Of a stretch of 5,174 bases of DNA, positions 1 to 5,174 are shown in pieces (within the stretch, counting starts at the first letter, position 1; the number at the start of each line of letters is the position of its first letter). Source of the DNA: Cloacimonetes bacterium SCGC AAA252-N17 (lineage in GTDB: Bacteria > Cloacimonadota > Cloacimonadia > JGIOTU-2); contig ASNI01000058.1 in NCBI GenBank assembly GCA_000404785.1, positions 1 through 5,174 of the forward strand, in the 5' to 3' direction. The notes below the pieces were generated by a model. The model did no database searches. It saw only the letters and a list, made by a program, of their open reading frames with translations, and was not told where the DNA came from. Position numbers and translations under genes: made by a program.

Positions 1-518
1 CGTGCCAGGTCTGTAATATTTCGGGAATATTTCTCCAATGCCTGGTATTTTGCTTCAGGATTCTGGTCTGTAATTCGCTGATTTCCACGAATATCTTTGA
101 GGATCTGCATAACATCTTTTTCTGTGATGCCGAATTGTTTGAACAGGTCGCTCAACTCGTTTTTATCTCTCAACATTGCAAGAAATATATGCTCTGTGCT
201 GAGGTAATCGTCATTCAATCTGTCAGCTTCCTTTTGAGCAGTGGTAAATATTTTATTCAGTTCTGCTGAGAAATATGGTTGCTGAGTACTGCCGGAAACT
301 GATGGTTTGTTCTGCAATATTTTTTCAATTGCATTGTAGAACTGGCCTTTATTGACCTCTAATTTATTTAATATCGAAGGAATAATTCCTTCGGGCTGCT
401 TCATCAGCACAGCCATCACATGAGCTGGTGTGATCTCTTGATGACCAAACTGCTCTGCGAGCTGGAGTGCTGATTGAATTGCTTCTTGTGCTTTTAAAGT
501 AAATTTATTAAAATTCAT
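1..518 (-). CDS. clpB: ATP-dependent chaperone ClpB, N-terminal part (cut by window edge)
   Basis: ClpB is a cytosolic hexameric AAA+ disaggregase that works with DnaK/DnaJ/GrpE to pull proteins out of aggregates. Translating the minus strand from the ATG at 518-516 gives 172 codons open to the left edge. Two Clp_N repeats are visible, at about residues 3-65 (KFTLKAQEAIQSALQLAEQ) and 83-145 (FSAELNKIFTTAQKEADR, then LSTEHIFLAML). The stretch at residues 145-172, with GNQRITDQNPEAKYQALEKY and then SRNITDLA, is the characteristic ClpB junction into the first ATPase domain and separates it from ClpA and ClpC. The Walker motifs, middle domain and second ATPase domain lie outside the window. The start agrees with the usual MNFNKFT-type ClpB N-terminus. 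No good Shine-Dalgarno precedes it; the 25 nt upstream are nearly all A/T apart from a distant TTGGA. It is transcribed divergently from gpsA, with a CIRCE-like operator upstream. Confidence 0.95.
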   Translation of the reverse strand, partial: MNFNKFTLKAQEAIQSALQLAEQFGHQEITPAHVMAVLMKQPEGIIPSILNKLEVNKGQFYNAIEKILQNKPSVSGSTQQPYFSAELNKIFTTAQKEADRLNDDYLSTEHIFLAMLRDKNELSDLFKQFGITEKDVMQILKDIRGNQRITDQNPEAKYQALEKYSRNITDLA

Positions 519-549
519 ATTATTATTCAATTTTCCAATTTTACTAAAA

Positions 550-577
550 AATATATAGGTGCTAAACACAATGTCAA
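550..577 (-). promoter_or_regulatory. clpB sigma70-like promoter
   Basis: On the minus strand a perfect TTGACA (572-577) is followed after 16 nt by TATATT (550-555). This predicts a transcript start near 543 and a 5' leader of about 25 nt. The spacer contains TTAGCACC (558-565), an extra half-site of the CIRCE type just upstream of the -10 box. The motif match is direct; promoter activity is inferred. Confidence 0.7.
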
Positions 578-583
578 ATAATT

Positions 584-610
584 TTGGCACTTAAATTCAC
601 AGAGTGCTAA
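584..610. promoter_or_regulatory. CIRCE-like element, predicted HrcA operator
   Basis: TTGGCACTT (584-592), nine bases, then GAGTGCTAA (602-610). The CIRCE consensus is TTAGCACTC-N9-GAGTGCTAA, so the right half matches 9/9, the left half 7/9, and the spacer length is exact. CIRCE is bound by the heat-shock repressor HrcA. The element lies 6 bp upstream of the -35 box of the divergent clpB promoter and about 67 bp before the gpsA start codon, so clpB is the likely target. The position is unusual, because CIRCE normally overlaps or follows the promoter it represses. Confidence 0.8.
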
Positions 611-633
611 TATCTAAAAAACTTGTAATAATT

Positions 634-661
634 TTGATGATAAAAGTAATACTGTTATAAA
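634..661 (+). promoter_or_regulatory. possible gpsA promoter
   Basis: TTGATG (634-639), a 16-nt spacer and TATAAA (656-661) form a moderate sigma70-like match. The predicted start near 668 would leave almost no leader ahead of the Shine-Dalgarno site, so the real start could come from another weak box in this AT-rich stretch, for example TTGTAA at 623-628. Confidence 0.35.
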
Positions 662-667
662 TTTTTT

Positions 668-672
668 AAGGA
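668..672 (+). promoter_or_regulatory. gpsA ribosome-binding site
   Basis: AAGGA sits 5 nt before the ATG at 678. It supports that ATG as the start of gpsA, as does the dinucleotide-binding motif beginning only a few residues in. Confidence 0.75.
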
Positions 673-677
673 TAATT

Positions 678-1679
678 ATGGAAAAAATTTCAGTCATCGG
701 AATGGGCAGTTGGGGTACAACCCTCGCAATTCTTTTAGCAGAGAAAGGCTATACTGTTATCGGATGGGAATGGATAAAAGAACGTGCCGAAGAGATGCAG
801 AAGAAAAGAGAAAACCTTTTTTTCCTGCAAGGGTGCAAATTCCCGAACAATCTCAAAGTTACAAACGATCTTTCTTATGCATCTGAGCAATCAGATATAA
901 TCGTGCTTGCACTCCCCTCTCATGTGGTAAGGCACATTGTCGGTCAGGTCAAAGATGAGCTTCGCGAAAAATATATTGTGAACGTCGCAAAGGGTATTGA
1001 AAATGAAACTATGCTGCGGATGTCCGAAGTTATTCATGATGAAGCAGGTATTCCGTTTGAGAAAATTGTCACTTTATCCGGACCAACTCATTCTGAAGAG
1101 GTGAGCAAAAAAATGCCGGCAACAATTGTCGCAGCTTCTACCAATGAAGAATATGCAAATATGATTCAACACCTATTCATGACAAATTATTTCAGAGTTT
1201 ACACGAGTACAGATATTATCGGAGTTGAGCTTGGTGGTTCGTTGAAAAATGTTATTGCAATCGGTGCAGGCATTTCTGATGGAATGGGCATGGGTGATAA
1301 TGCAAAAGCTGCTCTCATCACAAGGGGTTTAAGGGAAATTACCCGTCTTGGCGTTGCTTGCGGAGCCAACCTACATACTTTCTCAGGAATTTCAGGTATT
1401 GGAGACCTCATTGTAACATGTGACAGTTTGCATAGCAGAAACCGTTACGTGGGAAATCAGCTTGCCAAAGGACTTTCATTAGAAGAAATTCTCTCTTCTA
1501 TGAAAATGATAGCTGAAGGTGTGAATACTACAAGATCGGCATATCAATTATCACATAAAATGAACGTGGACATGCCAATCACTGACCATATACATCAAAT
1601 CCTATTCGAAGATCTTTCACCGCAAGATGGAGTTATCACACTTATGACCCGTTCACCAAGGAGCGAGGACGAATTCTAA
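678..1679 (+). CDS. gpsA: glycerol-3-phosphate dehydrogenase [NAD(P)+]
   Basis: GpsA reversibly reduces dihydroxyacetone phosphate to sn-glycerol-3-phosphate in the cytosol, supplying the backbone for phospholipid synthesis. The 333-residue protein has the usual family length. An N-terminal Rossmann fold carries GMGSWGT (residues 8-14) and the conserved lysine of NVAKGIE (K105). SGPTHSEEV is at 134-142. The C-terminal helical domain has the catalytic lysine in GGSLKNVIAIGAG (K190), then GDNAKAALITRGL (206-218), GIGDLIVTC with D243, SRNR (253-256) and the AEGVNT loop (279-284). No expected key residue is missing. A glutamate, E31, follows the second beta strand, where the cofactor's 2' position is read; this might favour NAD over NADP, but that is inference. 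The gene is divergent from clpB and ends 6 nt before the EamA gene, so the two are probably one transcript. Confidence 0.96.
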   Translation: MEKISVIGMGSWGTTLAILLAEKGYTVIGWEWIKERAEEMQKKRENLFFLQGCKFPNNLKVTNDLSYASEQSDIIVLALPSHVVRHIVGQVKDELREKYIVNVAKGIENETMLRMSEVIHDEAGIPFEKIVTLSGPTHSEEVSKKMPATIVAASTNEEYANMIQHLFMTNYFRVYTSTDIIGVELGGSLKNVIAIGAGISDGMGMGDNAKAALITRGLREITRLGVACGANLHTFSGISGIGDLIVTCDSLHSRNRYVGNQLAKGLSLEEILSSMKMIAEGVNTTRSAYQLSHKMNVDMPITDHIHQILFEDLSPQDGVITLMTRSPRSEDEF

Positions 1680-1685
1680 TTTTTC

Positions 1686-2576
1686 ATGAACATTCCTTAC
1701 TTTGGTGAAATCCTCTCCTTAATTACTGCGATAGTCTGGGCTGGAGCAGTTATGTTCTTCCGTAAAAGCGGTGAAACAACAAAACCCTTTGCACTCAATT
1801 TTTTCAAAAATACTCTTGCATCAATTCTGTTTATTCTTACTTTGCTCGTCTTAGGACAGGAGATATTCCCAGCAATGCCCACGAAAGACTATCTCATTCT
1901 TATTGCCAGCGGTATCATCGGAATTTCTTTTGCGGACACTATCTATTTTTCCAGTCTGAATATTCTTGGTGCTGGAGTTTCGTCTGTGGTCAATTGTCTA
2001 TTCAATCCTTTTATGATAGGCCTTTCGTATATATTTTTGGGAGAAAGACTTTCTGTACTCCAGTTCGTTGGAGCAGCGCTTATTATTTGTGCGATCGCAG
2101 TGACCACCGTGCGCGTTTCCTCATCGAATATTCCAAGAAAACATCTTGCACTTGGCATTTTTCTTGGTGTGATTTCTGTGCTTACAATGGTAGTAAGTGT
2201 TATCATGATAAAACCTATCCTTGATAATGCATCTGTATTATGGTGCACAGAAATACGGCTCATTTCCGGCACTATTGTGATGGCTATCATCGCAGTGTTT
2301 CATCCAAGAAGAAAGACTATTTTCAAAACCTTCAAGCCATCTGCTGAATGGAAGTACCTTATTCCGGGCACTATTCTCGGTGCATATCTGGCAATGGTGA
2401 TCTGGTTGGCAGGTATAAAATATACCTATGCCAGTGTCGCTACTGCGATCAATCAAACGAGTGTCATTTTTATATTTATTCTTGCGGCAATATTTTTGAA
2501 GGAACGTTTTACCCTCCGACGATTCATCGGTCTTGTTCTTTCCTTCTCAGGTGTTTTACTAGTAACTATAGGTTAA
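1686..2576 (+). CDS. EamA-family (DMT superfamily) permease, substrate unknown
   Basis: This is an inner-membrane protein of the drug/metabolite transporter superfamily; members export amino acids, metabolites or drugs. Its 296 residues form ten hydrophobic segments (about 5-25, 37-57, 68-88, 95-113, 121-141, 154-176, 186-204, 223-243, 249-271, 277-295) in the two-repeat EamA arrangement. Each half ends with the family signature: IFLGERLSVLQFVGAALII (116-134) and IFLKERFTLRRFIGLVL (269-285). Basic stretches (RKSGE near 26-30, PRRK at 207-210) lie between helices. The start is forced by an in-frame stop (the gpsA TAA) 6 nt upstream, and the next Met (residue 23) would remove helix 1. AAGGAG and GAGGA lie inside the gpsA end (1658-1669), 16 nt or more from this ATG, so translation probably depends on reinitiation from gpsA. 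Sequence alone does not give the substrate. Confidence 0.88.
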   Translation: MNIPYFGEILSLITAIVWAGAVMFFRKSGETTKPFALNFFKNTLASILFILTLLVLGQEIFPAMPTKDYLILIASGIIGISFADTIYFSSLNILGAGVSSVVNCLFNPFMIGLSYIFLGERLSVLQFVGAALIICAIAVTTVRVSSSNIPRKHLALGIFLGVISVLTMVVSVIMIKPILDNASVLWCTEIRLISGTIVMAIIAVFHPRRKTIFKTFKPSAEWKYLIPGTILGAYLAMVIWLAGIKYTYASVATAINQTSVIFIFILAAIFLKERFTLRRFIGLVLSFSGVLLVTIG

Positions 2577-2655
2577 AAAACTCAAGTTTCACAGTAGATA
2601 TTATAAAAAGTTAAATATGATTTTTTTAAGTAATTTCCATCCTGCGTGATAAAAC

Positions 2656-2777
2656 GCCGAGACCCGTCTTCTTCCGATCCTAGTTCACCCTGTTAAATCC
2701 CTTAAGGGAAAATCGAAGATTTATTTCATAGGGTGAAATCCCAGTTAAATACATAAAGATGAGTTAAGAGTCTCTGC
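2656..2777. repeat. nested inverted-repeat element (possible interspersed repeat or structured RNA)
   Basis: Several inverted repeats sit inside one another. The outermost pair is GCCGAGAC (2656-2663) with GTCTCTGC (2770-2777), which pairs 7 of 8. Inside it, TTCACCCT (2684-2691) pairs perfectly with AGGGTGAA (2730-2737). Within that loop are the 12-bp palindrome TCCCTTAAGGGA (2698-2709) and the hairpin AAATC-GAA-GATTT (2710-2722). The inner part would fold as a stem carrying two hairpins. AAATCCC recurs directly at 2695 and 2736, and GTTAAAT at 2692 and 2744. No protein or known RNA family is recognised. A dispersed palindromic repeat is the simplest reading, and a structured RNA is the alternative. 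Confidence 0.5.
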
Positions 2778-2781
2778 AATA

Positions 2782-2810
2782 TTGACAGGAATAATTTCCA
2801 CCAAAATATT
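2782..2810 (+). promoter_or_regulatory. orphan sigma70-like promoter in the convergent gap
   Basis: A perfect TTGACA (2782-2787) is followed by a 17-nt spacer and AATATT (2805-2810), a 4/6 match to the -10 consensus. It points rightward, but no protein gene starts downstream on that strand. The predicted start is near 2817, and a strong terminator ends at about 2935. Confidence 0.4.
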
Positions 2811-2816
2811 TCAGCG

Positions 2817-2935
2817 AAGCAATTATTAATCTGCTTCTGAGAAATTTATCATATAAATTTGGGGTATATCCATGTAAGTAATGGAAATATTATTAAAAAG
2901 AAACCGACCTGGATTGAACCGGGTCGGTTTTTTTA
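2817..2935 (+). ncRNA. candidate small RNA of about 120 nt
   Basis: The orphan promoter and the terminator would bound a short transcript with no credible reading frame; its first ATG (2872) is followed at once by TAA. Three hairpins lie between them: GAAGCA/TGCTTC (2816-2821 with 2832-2837), a perfect 8-bp AAATTTAT/ATAAATTT with a 3-nt loop (2842-2860), and TCCAT/ATGGA (2869-2873 with 2881-2885). The terminator stem follows. No known RNA family is recognised. The same segment could simply be the 3' untranslated region of the gpsA-EamA transcript. Confidence 0.3.
2901..2935. terminator. bidirectional rho-independent terminator
   Basis: AAACCGACCTGG (2901-2912) pairs with CCGGGTCGGTTT (2919-2930) around the 6-nt loop ATTGAA. 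That makes a 12-bp stem with one G-T pair. On the plus strand it runs into seven T's (2928-2934). On the minus strand it is followed by TTTCTTTTT. It lies 22 bp beyond the dcp stop codon and can end dcp from one side and the gpsA-EamA transcript, or the candidate small RNA, from the other. Confidence 0.9.
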
Positions 2936-2952
2936 TTTGTGCAATTACTTTT

Positions 2953-4992
2953 TTACTTCAGCAATCCATCTCTTTTCAACATTGCATCAGGATCGGGCTC
3001 GCGTCCACGGAATTTCACATACAGTTCCATCGGGTGAGCAGTGTTTCCTATAGCAAGAATGTTCTTTCTGAAGGAATCGGCAATTTCCTGATTGAAGATA
3101 CCATTTTCTTTAAAGAGCTGGAAGGAATCTACCTCGAGCACTTCAGCCCATTTATACGAATAATATCCCGAAGAATATCCACCTGCAAAGATGTGTGCGA
3201 AACTGCAGGAAATACTTCCTCCATCAACTTTTGGGTACAAACGGGTTTTTTCATTCACTTCATCTTCGAAAGCTTTCACGTCATCGATCTTACGGGGATC
3301 GTGCGCATGCCATGCCATATCAAGAAATCCAAAAGAAAGCTGACGAATGTTCGCCATTCCTTTATTGAAATTTTCAGCATCCTTCACTTTTTGAATAAGT
3401 TCATCTGGTAATTTCTCACCTGTTTTATAGTGCCGGGCAAACAAATCGAGTGCTTGTTTTTCCATAACCCAATTTTCCATAATTTGGGAAGGAAGTTCGA
3501 CAAAATCCCAGTACACATTCGGGCTTGCAAGAGTTTTGTACGTACAGTCGGAAAGCAGTCCGTGCAGTGCGTGTCCAAATTCATGGAACAGCGTTTTTAC
3601 TTCGTTAAGTTCCAGCAGAGAGGGATTCTTATCTGTTGATGGAGTGAGGTTTGCCACAATTGCTACATGAGGTCTGCGCACCTTCCCGTTTTCATAACCC
3701 TGAGTTTTGAAGTTGGTCATCCAGGCGCCACTGCGTTTTGTTTCACGGGGGAAGAGGTCAACATAAAGAAGTCCCAGATGAGAGCCATCTTTATCTTTGA
3801 GCTCATACACCTTCACATCTTCATTATAAACAGGTATATTTTTCACTTCTGCGAAGGAGATATTGTAGAGTTTTTCAGCTACTTTGAACAGACCTTCAAC
3901 AGCATTTTCCACTTTGAAATAAGGACGCAACTCTTCTTCATCAAAATCATATTTGATCTTCTTCAATTTCTCTGCATAATAGCTACTGTCCCAGGAATTG
4001 AGCTTATCAATATTATCCAATTCCTTAGCAAGTTTTGCCAGCTCCCGAACCTCATCTTTTGCAGCAGGATAGGCGATCGAATAGATCCTTTCAAGAAAAT
4101 CCACCACTGTTTTTGGCTTTTCTGCCATGCGTTCTTCGAGCACATACCCTGCATGAGTTTTGTACCCAAGCAACTCTGCTCGTTCCTGTCTGAGATCAGC
4201 GATCTTCTTGAGAATTTCCCGATTATCAAACTCACCTTTATATGCCCGAGCTCGAAATGCCCGGCTAATGGTCTCTCTCAGTTCACGATTGCTTGCATAT
4301 TTCAGAACAGGCATCACGCTCGGTATCTGCAAAGTAAAGAGCCATCCGCCATCTTTTTCTTTTTTCTTTGCTGTGAAAGCTGCTGCATCCTTTGCGTTCT
4401 GTGGCAGACCTTCAAGCTCAGCTTCATCAGTGATATGAAGTTCAAAGGCATTGGTTGCTTTCAGCACATTCTGGGAATATTTTGGACCAAGAGTTGAGAT
4501 CTCAGTATTGATCTCTTTCAGTCGCTTTTTCTTTTCAGGAGGAAGCAGTGCACCGTTTCTCACGAATTGCTTATAAAATTTCTCAACCAATCGTTTCTGC
4601 TCGCTGTTCAGACCTTTCTGATTTTGAAAGATATTCTCAACTCGTTTAAAAAGTTCAGGATCCATCAGTACCTTGCTCTGAAATTCTGCAAGCATAGGTG
4701 AGATCTTCTGAGCTAATGCTTTGAACTCGTCATCGGATTCTGCGCTGTAGAGATTAAAGTACGTATTTGTAACTTTATCTAACAGCTCGCCTGAAGTCTC
4801 AAAGGCAAGGATGGTATTTTCAAAATTCGGTTCATCAGAATTATTCTTGATCTTCTCCATATTCTTCCATGCATCTTCAAGCCCTTTTTCCACTGCAGGC
4901 ATGAAGTCATCTTTCGATATCTTATCAAATGGAACTGTATCAAAAGGAGTTTCAAAAGGTTTGAGAAAGGGATTTTTCTCTTTATTATTCAT
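2953..4992 (-). CDS. dcp: peptidyl-dipeptidase Dcp, M3-family zinc metallopeptidase
   Basis: Dcp cleaves dipeptides from the C-terminus of oligopeptides, a late step in cytosolic protein recycling. The protein is 679 residues, very close to E. coli Dcp and the related oligopeptidase A (both about 680), with no signal peptide. The N-terminal helical lid holds NFENTILAFETSGELLDKVT (56-75). The catalytic domain has HEFGHALH, with zinc ligands H470 and H474 and the base E471. The third ligand is E499 in WDFVELPSQ. The substrate-binding loop is SFAHIFAGGYSSGYYSYKW, with H600, Y606, Y610 and Y613. Resemblance along the whole length, including DSSYYAEKLKKIKY (335-348) and the REPDPDAMLKRDGLL end, favours Dcp over oligopeptidase A, though M3A names are often exchanged. 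The start is fixed by AAGGAG 6 nt upstream. It appears to be a single-gene unit with its own promoter region and terminator. Confidence 0.95.
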   Translation of the reverse strand: MNNKEKNPFLKPFETPFDTVPFDKISKDDFMPAVEKGLEDAWKNMEKIKNNSDEPNFENTILAFETSGELLDKVTNTYFNLYSAESDDEFKALAQKISPMLAEFQSKVLMDPELFKRVENIFQNQKGLNSEQKRLVEKFYKQFVRNGALLPPEKKKRLKEINTEISTLGPKYSQNVLKATNAFELHITDEAELEGLPQNAKDAAAFTAKKKEKDGGWLFTLQIPSVMPVLKYASNRELRETISRAFRARAYKGEFDNREILKKIADLRQERAELLGYKTHAGYVLEERMAEKPKTVVDFLERIYSIAYPAAKDEVRELAKLAKELDNIDKLNSWDSSYYAEKLKKIKYDFDEEELRPYFKVENAVEGLFKVAEKLYNISFAEVKNIPVYNEDVKVYELKDKDGSHLGLLYVDLFPRETKRSGAWMTNFKTQGYENGKVRRPHVAIVANLTPSTDKNPSLLELNEVKTLFHEFGHALHGLLSDCTYKTLASPNVYWDFVELPSQIMENWVMEKQALDLFARHYKTGEKLPDELIQKVKDAENFNKGMANIRQLSFGFLDMAWHAHDPRKIDDVKAFEDEVNEKTRLYPKVDGGSISCSFAHIFAGGYSSGYYSYKWAEVLEVDSFQLFKENGIFNQEIADSFRKNILAIGNTAHPMELYVKFRGREPDPDAMLKRDGLLK

Positions 4993-4998
4993 GGGTTT

Positions 4999-5004
4999 CT
5001 CCTT
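4999..5004 (-). promoter_or_regulatory. dcp ribosome-binding site
   Basis: On the minus strand AAGGAG is followed by 6 nt and the ATG at 4992. It is the strongest Shine-Dalgarno match in the window and confirms the dcp start. Confidence 0.88.
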
Positions 5005-5012
5005 GTAAAATC

Positions 5013-5051
5013 ATTCCTTACTTGAATTCAGAGAAGGAATATTTGTGTCAA
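5013..5051 (-). promoter_or_regulatory. putative dcp promoter with dyad-symmetric operator
   Basis: A perfect TTGACA (5046-5051, minus strand) should be the -35 box. The expected -10 position 17 nt on (5023-5028) reads AATTCA, a poor match. That position lies within a dyad: ATTCCTT (5013-5019) and AAGGAAT (5034-5040) are perfect inverted arms, and TGAATTCA (5023-5030) is a perfect 8-bp palindrome on the same centre. In all, 22 of 28 bases are symmetric. A repressor or activator site is inferred; the protein is unknown. Confidence 0.45.
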
Positions 5052-5174
5052 TTGTTTTATGGTTTTGAGTTGGCATACCCCCAAAATTTTTCATATTCAT
5101 GACACTTTAAGGAAAACTTATTGAATATCATCCGTATAAATAGTAAAAGAAAGAAATAACCATAATAGTTAAAA
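5052..5174. other. AT-rich region to the right edge, no gene seen
   Basis: Stop codons are frequent in all frames and no start with a convincing ribosome-binding site is present. No terminator hairpin or tRNA is visible. The upstream neighbour of dcp lies outside the window. Confidence 0.6.

Larger units (their letters stand above)
2577..2952. other. non-coding gap between convergent genes
   Basis: These 376 bp separate the end of the EamA gene from the end of dcp. Reading frames here are very short: 10 codons from ATG 2616 on plus, and 15 and 24 codons on minus. None has a good ribosome-binding site. No transcription terminator is visible directly after the EamA gene; AAACT-CA-AGTTT just after its stop lacks a T-tract. 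The gap contains the nested-repeat element, the TTGACA promoter, the hairpin series and the shared terminator listed separately. Confidence 0.75.

Noticed and set aside
2692..2750. GTTAAAT repeats as an integron attC site
   Set aside because: GTTAAAT fits the GTTRRRY half of attC, but no matching RYYYAAC partner is present and there is no integrase or cassette array.
2679..2753. 24-codon minus-strand frame (MYLTGISPYEIN...) across the nested-repeat element
   Set aside because: It has no ribosome-binding site, and its sequence is dictated by the inverted repeats. It is more likely a by-product of the repeat than a peptide.
2872..2877. ATG-TAA start-stop pair with GGGG upstream as a regulatory minimal frame
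   Set aside because: It is only six bases and expected by chance in AT-rich DNA. No gene follows on that strand that it could regulate.
2881..3411. 176-codon plus-strand frame starting in the intergenic gap
   Set aside because: It runs through the terminator stem and then antisense through the end of dcp. It has no ribosome-binding site and no family resemblance.
3667..4497. 276-codon open frame on the plus strand, antisense to dcp
   Set aside because: It lies wholly within the dcp coding region. Its translation is rich in Phe, Ile, Cys and His with no recognisable domain and no ribosome-binding site. Long antisense frames are expected opposite a Lys- and Glu-rich gene like dcp.
5011..5100. 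29-codon minus-strand frame (MNMKNFGGMPTQ...) ending 18 nt before dcp, as a possible leader peptide
   Set aside because: It has no ribosome-binding site, and the predicted dcp -35 box and dyad lie inside it, so a transcript starting there would not carry the frame.
5045..5105. GTGTCA (5045-5050) and TGACAC (5100-5105) as an inverted repeat
   Set aside because: It is only 6 bp with a 49-bp gap and does not extend; chance is a sufficient explanation.

Overview
The window holds four ordinary housekeeping-type genes from an AT-rich bacterium (about 40% GC by eye). The genes are tightly spaced, with Shine-Dalgarno sites (AAGGA, AAGGAG), sigma70-like TTGACA -35 boxes in three intergenic regions, and a CIRCE (HrcA) heat-shock operator. 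The proteins do not fix the taxonomy. The style is compatible with a Gram-negative candidate lineage such as Cloacimonadota or another FCB-related group, but this is a low-confidence guess.

Layout: (1) positions 1-518, minus strand: the first 172 codons of clpB, the protein disaggregase, running off the left edge. (2) 519-677: a divergent control region with a strong sigma70-like clpB promoter, a CIRCE-like inverted repeat with exact N9 spacing, an extra half-site inside the clpB promoter spacer, and a weaker promoter plus Shine-Dalgarno site for gpsA. (3) 678-1679, plus: gpsA, NAD(P)-dependent glycerol-3-phosphate dehydrogenase. (4) 1686-2576, plus: a ten-helix EamA-family (DMT superfamily) transporter only 6 nt after gpsA, probably co-transcribed. 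(5) 2577-2952: a 376-bp non-coding gap between convergent genes. It holds a nested inverted-repeat element (about 2656-2777), then a TTGACA promoter, three hairpins and a strong bidirectional terminator that together look like a possible small RNA gene. (6) 2953-4992, minus: dcp, an M3-family zinc peptidyl-dipeptidase with all catalytic residues intact. (7) 4993-5174: the dcp ribosome-binding site, a TTGACA -35 box and a dyad-symmetric candidate operator over the -10 region, then AT-rich sequence with no gene.

The genes do not form one pathway. ClpB handles aggregated proteins, Dcp recycles peptides from protein breakdown, GpsA supplies sn-glycerol-3-phosphate for phospholipids, and the EamA protein is an exporter or permease of unknown substrate. 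I see no phage, transposase, CRISPR, toxin-antitoxin or defence genes and no clear sign of a new multi-gene system. The parts worth a second look are non-coding: the CIRCE arrangement, the nested-repeat element, the possible small RNA, and the dyad at the dcp promoter.
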